Positions 9,536 through 20,999 of a stretch of DNA of 64,000 bases are shown here, in pieces (position 1 is the first letter of the stretch; each line of letters begins with the position of its first letter). The DNA lies in the NCBI GenBank assembly GCA_905147135.1, contig LR990061.1:2472026-2536025 (forward strand), read 5' to 3'. The position numbers and the translations under genes were made by a program. Source of the stretch: Blastobasis lacticolella (taxonomy: Eukaryota > Arthropoda > Insecta > Lepidoptera > Blastobasidae). The notes below the pieces were generated by a model, which saw nothing but the letters and a program-made list of their open reading frames with translations, had not been told where the DNA came from and did no database searches.

Positions 9536-9720
9536 CAATTCAAAATTTCTTTATTGATTAGGACATTACATATCTCTTTCAATCGTCAAAAAGGAGGGGG
9601 GTAGAAAAGTAGGCAGGAAACACACAGTGACACGCTGACCACACTATGGCCGCAGCAAACCCACCCCACGCCAACCACGACCGGACCGGGCTCGACAATG
9701 CCAGGCAGGTTTGATGCAGG
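9536..9720 (-). repeat. Repeat family D copy
   Basis: Second copy, same orientation, about 100 bp after the first, with TATCTCTTTCAATCGTCAAA and CACCCCACGCCAACCACG landmarks. Confidence 0.6.
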
Positions 9721-9768
9721 TTTGCAGGAAAGCAGGTTTGAGTGACTAATTGAGAAGGGTTGGATTTA

Positions 9769-9809
9769 GGGTGGAGCCTGGGCGGCCTATGTCCAGCGGT
9801 GGACTGAAT
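9769..9809 (+). mobile_element. RTE-clade LINE 3' scrap
   Basis: GGCGGCCTATGTCCAGCGG encodes the last residues of the RTE RT C-terminus (L G A A Y V Q R W). Only about 40 bp are preserved. Confidence 0.5.
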
Positions 9810-9829
9810 GACATGAAGACAACAGCTCT

Positions 9830-10032
9830 GGGGGGCGTCTCGCGCTGAGACATCTCCAATTCGAAATTTCGCTAGTCAAAAAACTGTATTAAAACGTCAC
9901 TAAAATTGATCTTCGACAGGATATTTGAAAATAAATATTTTTGGCTGCAATAGACATTTCAATGTCATTATTAATGAATAATTTGTGGCATAAAAAATGT
10001 CGAATTTGAGATGGGACACCGCGAGAATCGCT
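9830..10032. mobile_element. MITE family K copy
   Basis: The ends read inward as CTCGCGCTGAGACATCT and CTCGCGGTGTCCCATCTC, with CGACATTTT just inside the right end. The interior matches 42818-43036 and 61250-61475, including CATTTCAATGTCATT. The 42818 copy defines the family through its target duplication. Confidence 0.65.
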
Positions 10033-10039
10033 CCACTGA

Positions 10040-10418
10040 CGTTATCGTAGGCACAAATAAATGGGAAAATGTGTTTGTGCGCTTCTTGGTGATTTCTTGT
10101 CGAAAGAAATCGCCGGCAAGACATAAAAAAATCCCATTACTTACTCGAACGACGAAGCTTATAAAAATTCTATAAAAATGTCAATTTGAAACAAGAAACT
10201 TTGCAAGAGGTATTTTATAGGGCCGCCTCGGTACCGAAGCGATCTGACACATCGAAAGGTAATTTATCAGGCAGCCAAATTGAATTGTAAACACGGCGCA
10301 ATCACAATAAATCGCGCGAAAATGAATATAAAATAAATTGTTATATATTATATAGAGAACGGTGAAATACTGCGAATTTTAAGGCGATATTTCTGTTTAT
10401 CACCAAAATATTACCTAG
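10040..10418. other. Unique DNA, no gene seen
   Basis: No repeat or coding motif recognised. Confidence 0.4.
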
Positions 10419-10420
10419 GA

Positions 10421-10765
10421 GCATCGGTAGTCTAATGGTTAAGGTATCCGAATCGTACCCCGAGGTACCGGGTTCGAACCCCAGTATCCCGCCCTGTACC
10501 AAAGACTTTTATCTGTGTTATGTACCTAAATACAGCTGAACACTAGCTGAAGCTCTTACGGTGAGAGAAAACGTGATGAAACCTGCACATTCAGGCGCCA
10601 GAATGTGTAACCATGATCCAATCTGGTCAGGTTCCCGGACGTCAGATAGCAGTCGCTCCACTAAAACGACCTGATCTGCCAAATCCTGGATCATGGTCAA
10701 GGCGAACCCCTGGCCCTTTCGCGCGAAATCACACCGTGACATTAACGCCAAGATGTATGTAAGTG
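10421..10765 (+). mobile_element. SINE-A copy
   Basis: Nearly full length: tRNA-like head with GGGTTCGAACCCC box B, core CACATTCAGGCGCCAGAATG, tail ACATTAACGCCAAGATG. Box A is TAGTCTAATGG. Confidence 0.85.
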
Positions 10766-10769
10766 AGAC

Positions 10770-11256
10770 ATGTGTGTAAGTAAGACTGCCCAGCCGGCCA
10801 TCAGAAACGCACAAACCCGCGGGCGGTCCATAAACGCGACGATAAAATCAACTGCCATAAAGGAGCGCATTGTTGATTTGATCTGGGGCCCGTAACGTTC
10901 ACCATTACATTTTTGTGGGATGTTATTTTGTGTTATCGATCTTTTGTGACGGAGCAGTCCGGATTCGGATCAGTTATGGCTTCCGGTGGTTGAATCAGAA
11001 TCGCGCTAACGTAATTTTATGTGTTGTTGCCGGGGAGACTTTTATGTTATGTTACAACTGTTTAGAGCAACTTCTTCTTCTTAACGAGTCGATGGACTTA
11101 ACTCTGACTTACACTTTATTCGCTCAGTATTCGACGACGCCATTGAACTCAAAAGAACTGAGGCTTCTGACTTCAATGGGAGACGCATACAGCGTTTGAA
11201 CTGGCCTCGAACAAGTCCACTATTGTACAAGTTGTAGGTTTTAGAGCAACTGTTTA
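10770..11256. other. Unique DNA, no gene supported
   Basis: A 94-codon plus-strand frame (10915-11199) has no recognisable domain and lies between repeats; I do not call it a gene. Confidence 0.4.
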
Positions 11257-11257
11257 A

Positions 11258-11525
11258 GCAATTCAATGGGTTTTATGCGAGCCGTGCGTGAGGAGACGCG
11301 TGACTTTGTGGGTCCGTTGTTAGAGACCTAGATTTAACTGGGTTGGTGTACCAATGACTCTTTAATGAGTTACGTACATTATTTGAACACTAACCGGTGT
11401 TCTTATGGTGACGGAAAACATCGTGATGAAATCTTCACTTTTAGGCGACTGAATGCGTAATGATGATCCAATCTGGTCAGGTTCCCCTGTTAACAGAGTT
11501 ACGGAGGTCACATGGCGGTTCATCA
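11258..11525 (+). mobile_element. SINE-A variant with alternative 5' module
   Basis: The body from TGTACCAATGACTC onward is SINE-A. The 5' part (11258-11350) is not the tRNA head: it begins AGCAATTCAATGGGTTTTAT and ends GATTTAACTGGGTTGG. The same module joins the same body point at 28302-28400, so this is a real subfamily and not a chance junction. Confidence 0.7.
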
Positions 11526-11559
11526 TGATCATCAGTCCACTTAGAACCTCTTGCCACAA

Positions 11560-11730
11560 TCTCCACGTTCGGCAGGCGTGGCGTTGGAGATCGCAGTGTT
11601 ATAAATATATATAACAATAGAAAACGCTGCTGACCTTTTTTGCCTCGAAAACATTAGTCGCCTTGTACGACACCCACGACTGTAAGGGGTTGGCCCTTTT
11701 CTACTCTGCCGGACACCAAGCGGCCTAAAA
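11560..11730 (-). repeat. LINE-tail family T1 fragment
   Basis: Contains the GGCGTTGGAGATCGCAG and GTACGACACCCACGACTGTA landmarks; the 3' terminal part is missing. Confidence 0.6.
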
Positions 11731-12069
11731 CACGGCCATTAAAACCTTTTGTTGAAATTTTTTCAGATTTCATTTCTAAGCCTACTGACCTTATTAGAAT
11801 GTAATGAATCGCTTCACCTGTTAAAGTGTCCTCCGAACAGCACAATCTGGAGTCTTCCAAGGCTGAATAGGAAAAAAAGCGAATGGGATTTTTCTAGGCA
11901 GCCATACTCTATCGTCTGAGATGAGTATCAGATGAGATGACTGTCAAATAACCTGCCTAGTGATCAGTTAAAACATGTCTCCCTATGTCTATGAACTTGG
12001 AGATTTATATAATATACTAGTAGGCCCAGCGCGACTTCGTTCGCATGGCGTTCTACTCCTACTCTACAC

Positions 12070-12320
12070 TTTCTACCATCTGACCTCCGTGACCCTGCAA
12101 CCAGGGGAACCTGACCAGATTGGATTATGGTTACACATTCAGCCGCCTGAATGTGCAGGTTTCATCAATATGTTTTCCCTCACCGTAATAGCATCGGTTA
12201 GTGTTCTGATAACTAATTTACATAACTCAGAAAACAATAATTGGTACACGGCCGCAGTGGGATTCGTTCCCGGTGCCTCTCGCTTACGAGTCGGATACCT
12301 TAACCACTTGGCCAGAATCC
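12070..12320 (-). mobile_element. SINE-A copy, 3'-truncated
   Basis: Reverse copy with CCATCTGACCTCCGTGACC, the CATTCAGCCGCCTGAATG core, and the tRNA-like head at the high end (GCCTCTCGCTTACGAGTCGG). The tail beyond the GGAGGTCAGATGG block is absent. Confidence 0.8.
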
Positions 12321-12559
12321 AAGCCAGTGAGCCTAAGAAAGAATCAATAGAAACCCCTATCCCACGGGAATGAATAGAAACAGGTGTGGGGATATGAAAA
12401 AAGTATAAGAAAACACAAAAGCTCGTTCGCGCGAACTTAGTACCCCGCGAAAGTTTGTGCAGGGATAAAACGTTTCCCAAACTAGGGCAGGGATGCGTCC
12501 GTTCTGAAGAATTGGGCCATAAAAGTAAATGAAATAAATGTCCTCGATCTGTATGCACA

Positions 12560-12720
12560 GAGTGGTGCGCTATTTCGGCCATATCGCCCGTCGGCCTAAC
12601 AACAATCTGGAACGACTTATGGTGAAGGGAAAAGTCGAAGGCAAGAGACCCAGAGGCCGAAGTCCGAAGAGCGGGCCAAATATCCGAACAACTGGATACA
12701 TCCGTCAACGTCGCATTACA
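12560..12720 (+). pseudogene. LINE RT C-terminal relic (GHI.R type)
   Basis: The frame reads VVRYFGHIARRPNNNLERL, then GKVEGKRPRGRSPK. It is the FGH..R...LE.L...GK..GKR.RGRSP region of a LINE reverse transcriptase, different from the GHVLRK family at 6437 and 50613. The open frame continues to 12909, but the part beyond about 12720 shows no LINE similarity. Confidence 0.65.
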
Positions 12721-12794
12721 CCAGGACGACTGATCGAAATCGATGAAGACATGCAGTTGACAAATTCCGAAGATGTCACGATCTCCAGCAGTGA

Positions 12795-12960
12795 GAGCAA
12801 AAATTGGGCTCGTACGGGAACTATTGGTCCGAGTCGTTCCGATCGTCGATTCGTCGCATCCCTCGACACGCCCTCGAGTGTTCAATACCCAATTCTGCTT
12901 TACGCATAATTCATGTGAGAGGCGCTTCAGTTTTACGAGCGCGTAATCTTGTAATGATGT
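12795..12960 (+). repeat. Direct repeat unit 1
   Basis: Matches 13165-13310 over about 120 bp, including TTGGGCTCGTACGGGAACTA and TTTACGCATAATTCATGTGA. The two units lie about 360 bp apart. Confidence 0.8.
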
Positions 12961-13164
12961 GGCATATTTTTAGAATCGGCTCAGAAAGCCCTTTGATTTG
13001 ATTGATACCTCACACGATTACGTATCACAGAAAAAAAAATATTCAAAAAAGATTACGTCAACCAGAATTATGGGTTCAATTATTGTTTTAACCCTGTACG
13101 AACTTTAGCGGAGTACTAAGTACACGTGTGCCAAACGGCTATCCTGTATATCCATTTACGGATT

Positions 13165-13310
13165 TTCGCCAAAATTGGGCTCGTACTGGAACTATTGGTT
13201 CGTTGATTCGCCGCATCCCTCCACACGCCCACGAGTGTTCAATACCCAATTCCGCTTTACGCATAATTCATGTGAGAGCCGCTTCAGTTTCATGGGCGCG
13301 TAATCTTTAT
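13165..13310 (+). repeat. Direct repeat unit 2
   Basis: Second unit; it lacks a roughly 16-bp stretch present in unit 1 around GAGTCGTTCCGATCG. It could be a local duplication or two copies of an unrecognised element. Confidence 0.8.
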
Positions 13311-13749
13311 TAGCAATTCGGGGCATTTCGGGGGTACTTTTTTCGGCTCCGAAGCGAGGTTCTGCACTCCGCACAAAGCCCCTCAATGTAAGTATGTAAC
13401 GAGCCTATGAAATAGTAATGGCCTGTACAGGGGCGTATTCGACAAGGGAGCCTTTGTTTTGGCAACTTAGATTGCGTGGAACAGTTTTTTAAAGAAGTTT
13501 TAAATGTCTTGTCACTTCGTGACTTGTGGAAAACTTCATGTCGAGTAGAAAAGGACGCACTATGCCACAACATTGGAGTGCGGCTGAAACAATAATAGAA
13601 AAAATAAAAAGCAATGGTTGCACATCCCAAGGCCTGCCGCGACTAATTTTCCTTGACATTGTTCCAAATTGACTTATTTGTACACTACGTCATCTACGTG
13701 GGCCACTGGCTATAGCGTCTACCAAATTAGAGTAGTGTAAGATTCTTAT

Positions 13750-14010
13750 TAGCCGTGTGGTGTCCGGCAGAGTAGAATAGCACCAACCCTTACAGTCATG
13801 GGTGTCGTACAAGGCGACTAATGTTTTCGAGGCAAAAGATCAAGAGACTCCGTAGTCTGGAAAATGGGCAGCAGCATTTTCCATTGTTATATTTAAACAC
13901 TGCGATCTCCAACCCGCCTGCCAAGCGTGGAGATTATGGCAATAACCTCCCTTTTCGTGGGAGAGGCCCTAAGTCCTGCAGTGGACTGTTATGGGCTGTG
14001 ATGATGAAGA
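13750..14010 (+). repeat. LINE-tail family T1, well-preserved copy
   Basis: Sense copy from GTGTGGTGTCCGGCAGAG to CTGCAGTGGACTGTTATGGG and a GATGATGA end. It is nearly collinear with 49715-49980. Confidence 0.75.
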
Positions 14011-14450
14011 TTCTTATATGTCAAATTTAGTTGTCCACCGATAGCCAATAGCCCCCCAGGTGAGTTGCCGGTCAAACGCCTAGCTGGTGAGACCAGATTA
14101 TATTATTATAATCTTTATTATATTAAAGAAAAACCCAGCCAACCGTGACCACCCGCGCCTCAGCCCGTCCCTGCGCAACTATACCCCTATTCCCACCAAG
14201 TCGCCAAAGCTAAGTCTTCTCATCAAAACTTGGCTGGAATTAAGACGAACTTTGCTTATAAAGGAGCGGGCGAGCCTCCGAGCCTACGTTTAAGTGGATT
14301 ATGAGTTGTATGGATGTATGGATGGGGGGAACTGTGCAGACAGTCGGAAGAACTCGGAAGTACTCGGATATGCTGAGTAGATATATAGAGAACTTCCAGA
14401 GTCATATCGAGACGAATCTACATACAGATGTCGGCAGTACGGTGCGGGTA
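14011..14450. other. No gene recognised
   Basis: Unique-looking sequence with a moderately GC-rich stretch near 14140-14230 and no motif I can name. Confidence 0.4.
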
Positions 14451-14454
14451 GGAT

Positions 14455-14525
14455 TGCCAACTTTTTTAGACCAAATATAGTATTTTCGGGTTTAGACGCC
14501 ATAAAAATATAGTAGGTAGGGAATT
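14455..14525 (+). repeat. Repeat family E copy
   Basis: TTGCCAACTTTTTTAGACCA is repeated in inverse at 22880-22980, together with AAATATAGTATTTTCG. Several GTAGGTAG/CTACTATAT motifs continue to 14830. It is possibly the end of a DNA element. Confidence 0.5.
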
Positions 14526-14829
14526 AATCAAAAAATAGATAGTAGGTTTTTTAAATAAAATCTACGTACCTATATTATTTCTTAAATGTATATTTTCTGC
14601 TACATTGAGCATCATAGCTGTTTTGTTTTATTTGACTTGAGTTTGACGTCACGTCATACAAATGTCAAGACTCAAGATAGTTCTGAAATATTCGATTTTC
14701 ATCAGGAAAATTTTTCTTTTGAGGATCTTATGGACGCGTTTCATATTGCGGTAAGTGGTAATGTTGTGATAATTAAATATAGTAGTTTCGCCTACTATAT
14801 TTTAATTTTTAATTTATAGTAGGTAGGCT

Positions 14830-15750
14830 CCGGTATGGTATGTAATGGTACACGTACCATTTTCCAGGTGTTCGTACCATGTACCATCGTACTTCCACAT
14901 ACTTTTACATAAATCCAGCTATATGACTTTATCTCGCCCGCTCCGTTCACGGCGCCTTATGACAACGCAAAATAGACAAGGAGAGCTTTCTTGACTTGAA
15001 GAAAGGGTTGATTTTTATGTATTTATTGACACTAGCACCGCCAGACAAACCCCCCCCCTCCCCCCCTCCCCCACAAAATAGAAAAGTAGCGTACCATTTT
15101 AGCCATTTTCGTACTATTCTAGGGAGACTACTGCTGGTAACACTGCGTACCATAATTTTTTCTAAAGTTTCAGAATTTTGACAAGTCTGTGCCATAATTT
15201 CTGACTTGGCATCTAACATCCCTGGTGGCTATAGAGGTGAGCAATCTAAATGGGTCAGTGAAGAGAAATCCGAAACTACAAGAGAAAATATTGTTCGTAG
15301 GAACCATGAGGCCGATTTTAAAATAAATAATAATACTTTCAATCAATTTTGTACCATATGTTTCCGTTCAAGGGACCGATGAGAATGATATATTTTTTTA
15401 AATTGTAGACACTATTTTCTATAGATTATTTTAACAATCTTCTTAGTTCCTAATGATCCTAATGATCTACACTAACAAATCCTGTAATAAAAAAAAATAG
15501 TGTTTTTACAAAATTGTATCGGGCTCGATTCCCGGTTGTGTACGAGTTAAAAGAAATATATTATTTGTTTCAAAATCTGCCTCGTGATTCCTAAGAACAA
15601 ATTACGCTATCTGATTCTGATAAAGTTTAAGCTTTCTCCTCGCTGATCCATTCAGATTAATCACCCTGTATAAAGGAACTCTCTTTTTTTATCATCTCGA
15701 GACCACATTGTTCCACTTGCCACGGTCTTGTACAATCACAACTACACATG
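14830..15750. other. No gene; contains a C-rich run
   Basis: The 15049-15072 stretch is almost pure C with a few T. The rest is AT-rich and unassigned. Confidence 0.4.
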
Positions 15751-15754
15751 AATC

Positions 15755-15935
15755 GTAGATGTTATGGGCGACAGTTACCGCTTACCATCAGGTAGGCTGT
15801 GTGTTCGTTTATCACTTCGTAGCATAAAAAGAAAGAAAAGACATTTATTACACATAGCACACCACCATAATGGTACCGCTTACCATCAGGTGGGCTATCT
15901 GCCCGTGTCACTGAGTTGCATTAAATATTATATGG
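15755..15935 (+). repeat. Two short LINE-tail pieces in tandem
   Basis: Two copies of CCGCTTACCATCAGGT.GGCT lie about 110 bp apart, followed by AT-rich tails. The TTACCATCAGG.(A/G)GGC motif is the terminal motif of several LINE tails in this window. Confidence 0.55.
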
Positions 15936-16104
15936 TAAACTGTAGAGATACTCTGATTTGCGGCGTACATCGAGATGAAAAGCGTAGTAAAATAAAAGGG
16001 GGTATCATTCTGAACAACTTCTACCTAACTCGTACCTAATACTCGAACGTTCCGTTTCTTCATTTTCAAACAATCCAATCCTCATCCTTCATCACTATGA
16101 AATA

Positions 16105-16500
16105 AAGTCGCTTTTCGCGCCTGCTTCTATATCCGCTAACCCCTCCTAAACCCCGCAACGCAACGGATATTGAATACGGTTTTCGGATGCTTTATTATTA
16201 TTAGTACAAGCATATTATAATAGAGTAAACAGGACTAACAGGGAGGAAGTCGCTCCACTGTAATTACCTGATCTGTCATATCCTGCGGGCCCTCACAACC
16301 GGGACATTAACGCCAAGATGACCATTATAATCAATCAATCAATTTATTTATTTTCAGACAACAGAGATCCATTTTTGTTAGTAGTACAGGTATCTTACAA
16401 ACTATGTTAGTAAAACACTTTTTAATTCTGGAATATCAAACAGGGAAAACCCGGGAACGAAAGTGTGAAGCCGGGGCGGGCCTTTAGTAATATTCTGTTG
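16105..16500 (+). mobile_element. Helitron-like fragments with a SINE-A tail between
   Basis: 16107-16190 and 16440-16490 match parts of the better copies at 34545-34730 and 22146-22345 (CCTCCTAAACC..GCAACGGAT; GTGTGAAGCCGGGGCGGG). 16245-16322 is a SINE-A tail ending AACGCCAAGATG. Confidence 0.5.
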
Positions 16501-17450
16501 AACGAATGAATAATGGATGGATTCTTGCTGAACTACTAAACCCTACATATGTACATCCTATGTAAGTACATGATCCAAATCCTGTATAAGTGCATGATTG
16601 CAAAACAAATTAGGAATATAATGTAATTAATTTTATGTATTTCCGGTAATCCTGCTGAAAACTGTAAAAATATTTAGAATGCATAATGGAAGATGTTCAA
16701 CTAACACTGCATAAATGAATAAGAAACTTTCTTGTTTTGGAATACAAATAAAATTCAGGAAGGGGGGAAAGGTATTAGAAATTACGATACAGGATAATAA
16801 TGCACTGAGAAAATACGGGAATTTAAAAATGGTAACAAGAAAAACTTATTTTAGGCCTCACTCGCATGCCTAACCTTTTGCTGGTAGTATATGTATTTAA
16901 TTATTGAGACAAGCTCGACTTTTAAGCATCTACTAGTCTCACTATCAAACATTACGAGAACATTCTGTCATTAATTAGCCACTTTGATCCTTTCAATAGT
17001 GTACTGTTAGCAGTACTAAGTAGGTCGACACGGGTCGTACGCAACGGAGCTAAAAACTGGGACCCCCAGTTCGAATCCCCGACCGTATTCCGCTAACGGA
17101 CGTCATAACTCCGGGATGACGCGGCGCAGGAGCAGCCAGGGTGCGTAGACGTCGCGTTGGGAAGAGACGATTTTTTACATTATCCATTCGACCGCCATGT
17201 CACAATAATAATAATGACATTTCTTGTTCAGGCAAAACACCCATAAATTACAATACAATAATAACAAAATAATAATTTAAAAATATAAATGTTAAAAATA
17301 TGGTATACCTATCTAAAGTCTTTACAAGACATACGAAAACAAATACAAGACATTTTTCATTTTCGGTTGGCGTCCTGGTGGAAAGAATGCCAATGTTTAA
17401 ATGTGTATGATGGTTATCAATGTTTTCCTGATTGTTGACAGGCTAGCGTA
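16500..17450. other. AT-rich DNA, no gene seen
   Basis: No repeat or coding motif recognised apart from short A/T runs. Confidence 0.45.
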
Positions 17451-17454
17451 CGTA

Positions 17455-17690
17455 CTACTGGGTTCGAAGTTTTGAACCACAGTGGCGCCATGTACCAATA
17501 ACTTTTTCGAGTTATGTAGGTACATTAATTTAATGCTAACCGATGCTCCTACGGTGAGGGAAAACATCACTAGAAAACCTGCACATTCAGGCGACTGAGT
17601 GTGTTACCATGATCCAGTCAAGTTCTCCTGTAAACAGGGCACGGAGACCAGTCGCTCTACAGAAATTACCCAATCTATCTAATATTATTA
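17455..17690 (+). mobile_element. SINE-A copy, decayed
   Basis: Body recognised by ATGTACCAATAACT, CGGTGAGGGAAAACATCA and GCACATTCAGGCGACTGA. The head is degenerate and the tail is lost. Confidence 0.7.
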
Positions 17691-17774
17691 ATTAATCTTC
17701 AAATCTCGCCCCGCGAGATAGTCTAAGATGAAAGACGTAGTTATATCTATGTCGCGTATTTTCTCGTTTGTCGC

Positions 17775-17885
17775 GCGCGATAGCACACTTTTTTTTATAC
17801 CATCAACGTGGCAAACAAGCTTACAGCCTGCCTGATGGTAAGCAGTCATCGCAGCCTATGGACGTGCTTGTGCTAGCCGTACTAG
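17775..17885 (-). repeat. LINE 3' tail (family P)
   Basis: Reverse of the tail ending GGCAGGC..TAAGCTTGTTTGCCAC..., also at 29035-29215, 27118-27330, 50165-50330, 56229-56335 and 58250-58335. In 27118-27330 it follows RT C-terminal coding sequence. Confidence 0.65.
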
Positions 17886-18218
17886 GTCCTCGCGCACGAA
17901 AAAATAACCGGGATATTGACGGGAGATTGACAGGGCAGACGAGCCTGTTCATCTTTTTCCGCAACCTCTCTCACGTTTTAACTGTAATTATTCCGTGAAA
18001 CACCGCCCAAATTGCGGCCTCTACAGCTTCCACGGTCAGCAAGACCGATGGATAGGCAGCACACTTACACGCATCGCTTCGCATCAATGACAATCATTTG
18101 CCAAATTACCCGTGAAATGAGGTGGCTCTTTGCATTCGCCCTGGATGAGGATCTACGGAGCCGGTGCGAGACGGTCTGGCTTGGGTTTACGCTCATCTGT
18201 GATATCATTCATACGCAC

Positions 18219-18475
18219 GTAGAGCTCGTCTAGTCTAAAATGACGCGCCCCACTACTTAGTTAGTTGATTTCGATGTGTGAGTGCAAATATTGATAACGA
18301 CACTTCATCTGTGTGGGAGCCAATGAACGACGCGTGCTCCGACGTTTGAATCTCACCGGCAACTAAACGACCAATTATAACGGCATTTGTATATGTATTG
18401 CGTCCATATTTTAAGCTTGCTTGTGTGCGTTAATGCGATAGTGGGGCGCGTCATTTTAGATTCGACGAGCTCTAC
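18219..18475. mobile_element. MITE family J, copy 1 (257 bp)
   Basis: Terminal inverted repeats of about 37 bp begin GTAGAGCTCGTCTAGTCTAA and carry ATGACGCGCCCCACTA at both inner ends. The second copy at 57570-57827 is nearly the same length and lies in the opposite orientation. No coding capacity. Confidence 0.85.
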
Positions 18476-18483
18476 ATACGTAA

Positions 18484-18545
18484 CGTGGAACCCAGTACCA
18501 CGGGGTACGAGTCGGACCTCTTAACCATTAGGCCAGCGACGCTCT
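18484..18545 (-). mobile_element. SINE-A head fragment
   Basis: Isolated tRNA-like head (TACGAGTCGGACCTCTTAAC on the plus strand) just before a second, longer SINE-A copy. Confidence 0.6.
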
Positions 18546-18610
18546 CAGTGCACATTAATCCAATTAGTTGAACATTAATCCAAAAGCGTTGTTATGATAA
18601 TATTTAAATC

Positions 18611-18905
18611 GGGCGTTAATGTCCCCGCTGTGCTATCGCGCGCGAGGGCCTTGGGTCCGCCTTGGCCATGATCCAGATCATGTGGAGCGACTGCCATCTG
18701 AACTCGAGTATTCTGACCAGATTGGATCATGGTTACACATTCAGTCGCCTGAATGTGCCAGGTTTCACCACGATGTTTTCCCTCACCGTAAAAGCATCGG
18801 TTAGCAGTCAACTAATGTACATAACTCATATTTGGCCGTAGTGGGATTCGAACTCGGTACCTCTCGCTTACGAGTCGGATACCTTAAGCACTCGACCACC
18901 GCCGG
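18611..18905 (-). mobile_element. SINE-A copy
   Basis: Reverse copy from GGCGTTAATGTCC to the head with GGGATTCGAACTCGG. The core CATTCAGTCGCCTGAATG is intact. Confidence 0.85.
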
Positions 18906-19269
18906 TTCTTGACATTAAAAACAACTTGCTTGGCCTTTTTTCAGACTCAGCGCATGAAAGCGCAGTGCGCGTGATTCAATTTTTTGCTAGATGCCTAAAA
19001 TATAATTTGGGCCGACTAAGGGCTGATTTTTCAATCCTCGAATAAAACATATCAGTCTGATAAGTTATTATGCGACTAAAATTACATTGTATAATTACTT
19101 CATAATTGTAAAGAATTAGAGTTTGTTTTAATTTGGCAGTGTATACTTTATCGGGCAAATAAACTTTATCTGAGTATTGAAAAATCGGCCCTAAGAAGAA
19201 GATAGTCGGCGCCTACGAAATCCCGGGCGAAAGCTAGTGTCTCAGGAAATAGGCGGACGCAGTAATCGT

Positions 19270-19749
19270 TGGGGGTACGGTCGCGTTCATAAGTGCTTGA
19301 CCAACTTAAAATTAATATTCTTGTGCAGCTGTGTTATAGCATGTAGCATACTGTTTGAAAGGAAATACAGTAAAAAATATTTTGAAATTAAAACAATTAC
19401 AAAATCGCTTGTAGTTATTTTTTTATTACAATTCAAAATCACTTTGTCAGTTTTTCTTCTAAAAGGCATAATGGCATTTTGAATAAATATTTTTTAATTT
19501 ATTAAAACATACATTAAAACTTAATAAAGTAAACATAACATTTTGAGGCTAAAATATTCATTACAGAAATTTTCATTTATTAAATAAAAAACTTCCTGTA
19601 GTTTAAGAATGAGATATTGGTGCCTAATAGTGGTGCATTCTTATAGACAACTCCATTTGTTTGTCAATGCACCTAATATCCTGTATGTGGCAGTAGCTAC
19701 AAAATATTATTTTCCGAAAGTGCACTTACGAACGCGACTGTACCCAAAG
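19270..19749. mobile_element. MITE-like element of about 480 bp
   Basis: The left end TTGGGGGTACGGTCGCGTTC and the inverted right end CTTTGGGTACAGTCGCGTTC are terminal inverted repeats, continuing as AT/GTAAGTGC. The interior is very AT-rich with no transposase. Confidence 0.75.
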
Positions 19750-19904
19750 TAAAGACAGCCACGCACAATCATCGAATCAACCCTAATATGTAGGCCAGTC
19801 TTGTGAATTAAACAAATTTACCGGCGTTAGGGTTGGTGCAGATAGGAAACACTATAAAAAACCACTGTACTTTTTGCGCATGAAGTTTTAGTAAATAAAT
19901 AAAA

Positions 19905-20030
19905 CCAGCCACATTGTTTCCTTTGAACTATGACATGGGATCGTTCAAGAGGTATATTAGAGGTCTCTTCAGAGGCGGGCAACGCATTGGTGACTCCCCT
20001 GGTATTGCTGATGTCCATAGGCGGCGGTGA
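19905..20030 (+). pseudogene. Jockey/CR1-group LINE RT C-terminal fragment
   Basis: The frame is open for 41 codons to the natural stop and contains NYDMGSFKRYIRGLFRGG followed by ADVHRRR. It matches the C-terminus seen at 52903-53370 (-) and 56505-56870 (+). A typical 3' UTR follows to an A-run near 20080. It is 5'-truncated, so it was dead on arrival. Confidence 0.75.
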
Positions 20031-20391
20031 CCACTTTCCGTCAGGTGACCCGCTTGCCTGTTTATCCGCCGCATAATAAAAAAAAAAAACTGAAAAAGCG
20101 TCATGGCATCAGCCGTGGCTTATGCTGAGTATGGCCTCATTACACGTCTCCTAATAACACCGGTAATATATAAATAAAATATTATAAAAGTTAGTTGTAA
20201 CAGTTAACTAGTTTTGTGTCTATGTCAATCATTTTTTTTTTTTTTTTTTTACCGTAATTCTACAGCGTTACAGTACTTTCAAATTACTAATACACTGGAG
20301 CAATACAATACTAATTGTAAATGTACATTGTCATGTAAAAGATTTGTGTAACAAACGTATTATTATTATTATTTTATACCACTTACGCCCA

Positions 20392-20521
20392 GTTCCTGAA
20401 ACGCTGGTCGTTGTTAATCATCGATTAAAACTCTTTCCGTCTCTATCTACATCGTAGATAAAGATGGCGAATTTTTACTGATGATTAACAATAGATTACC
20501 GCACGAGAAACTGGTCGTAAG
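20392..20521. mobile_element. MITE family F, copy 1 (130 bp)
   Basis: Ends CTTACGCCCAGTTCCTG and, inverted, CTTACGACCAGTTTCTCG. Inside, GTTAATCATC(G/A) pairs in inverse. A related element is at 55803-55943. Confidence 0.75.
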
Positions 20522-20879
20522 ATAGCAACACACAACATGATATAAACAGTGTTTGAAAGTTATCGAATTCAGGTACTGAACGGATTTTCATGCGGTTAAG
20601 ATCAATAAACACAGTGGTTCATGTGCACCTGAACCACTCAGGTCGTCTAGTATCTAGGTCAGGTCTAGCTGTTAGTTTTCCAAAATTAGTAAATAAAAAA
20701 ATCAAATAAAAAATTTAAAGGAATGGTTTACTGTCAGCCCTACCCCCCTATGGCGAAGGGTAGCGAGCGATTGATTGCTCGAGTGAAAGCATGCGAGGGT
20801 AATGTGAGCTCAATGGTAATTGTAGTGTAATTTCTTAGCTGAAAATTACACCCAGAGCATTCGAGCGCACGACTATCAA

Positions 20880-20955
20880 ACAATTGTGCGATAATAGATA
20901 CTGCTATCTCATTCATCTTAGTATTGAGAGAAGGAAACAAACGCTCACAGACAAA
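20880..20955. repeat. MITE family G fragment
   Basis: CATCTTAGTATTGAGAGAAG and GATAATAGATACTGCTATCT match the interior of 54058-54214. Confidence 0.5.
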
Positions 20956-20999
20956 AACCTTGGAATTTTTTTTTTAATGTCCTTGGAGGTCCACCTAAT

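Noticed and set aside
12139..12885. 248-codon minus-strand gene
   Set aside because: It runs antisense through a SINE-A copy and a LINE RT relic that is meaningful on the plus strand; it is a shadow frame.
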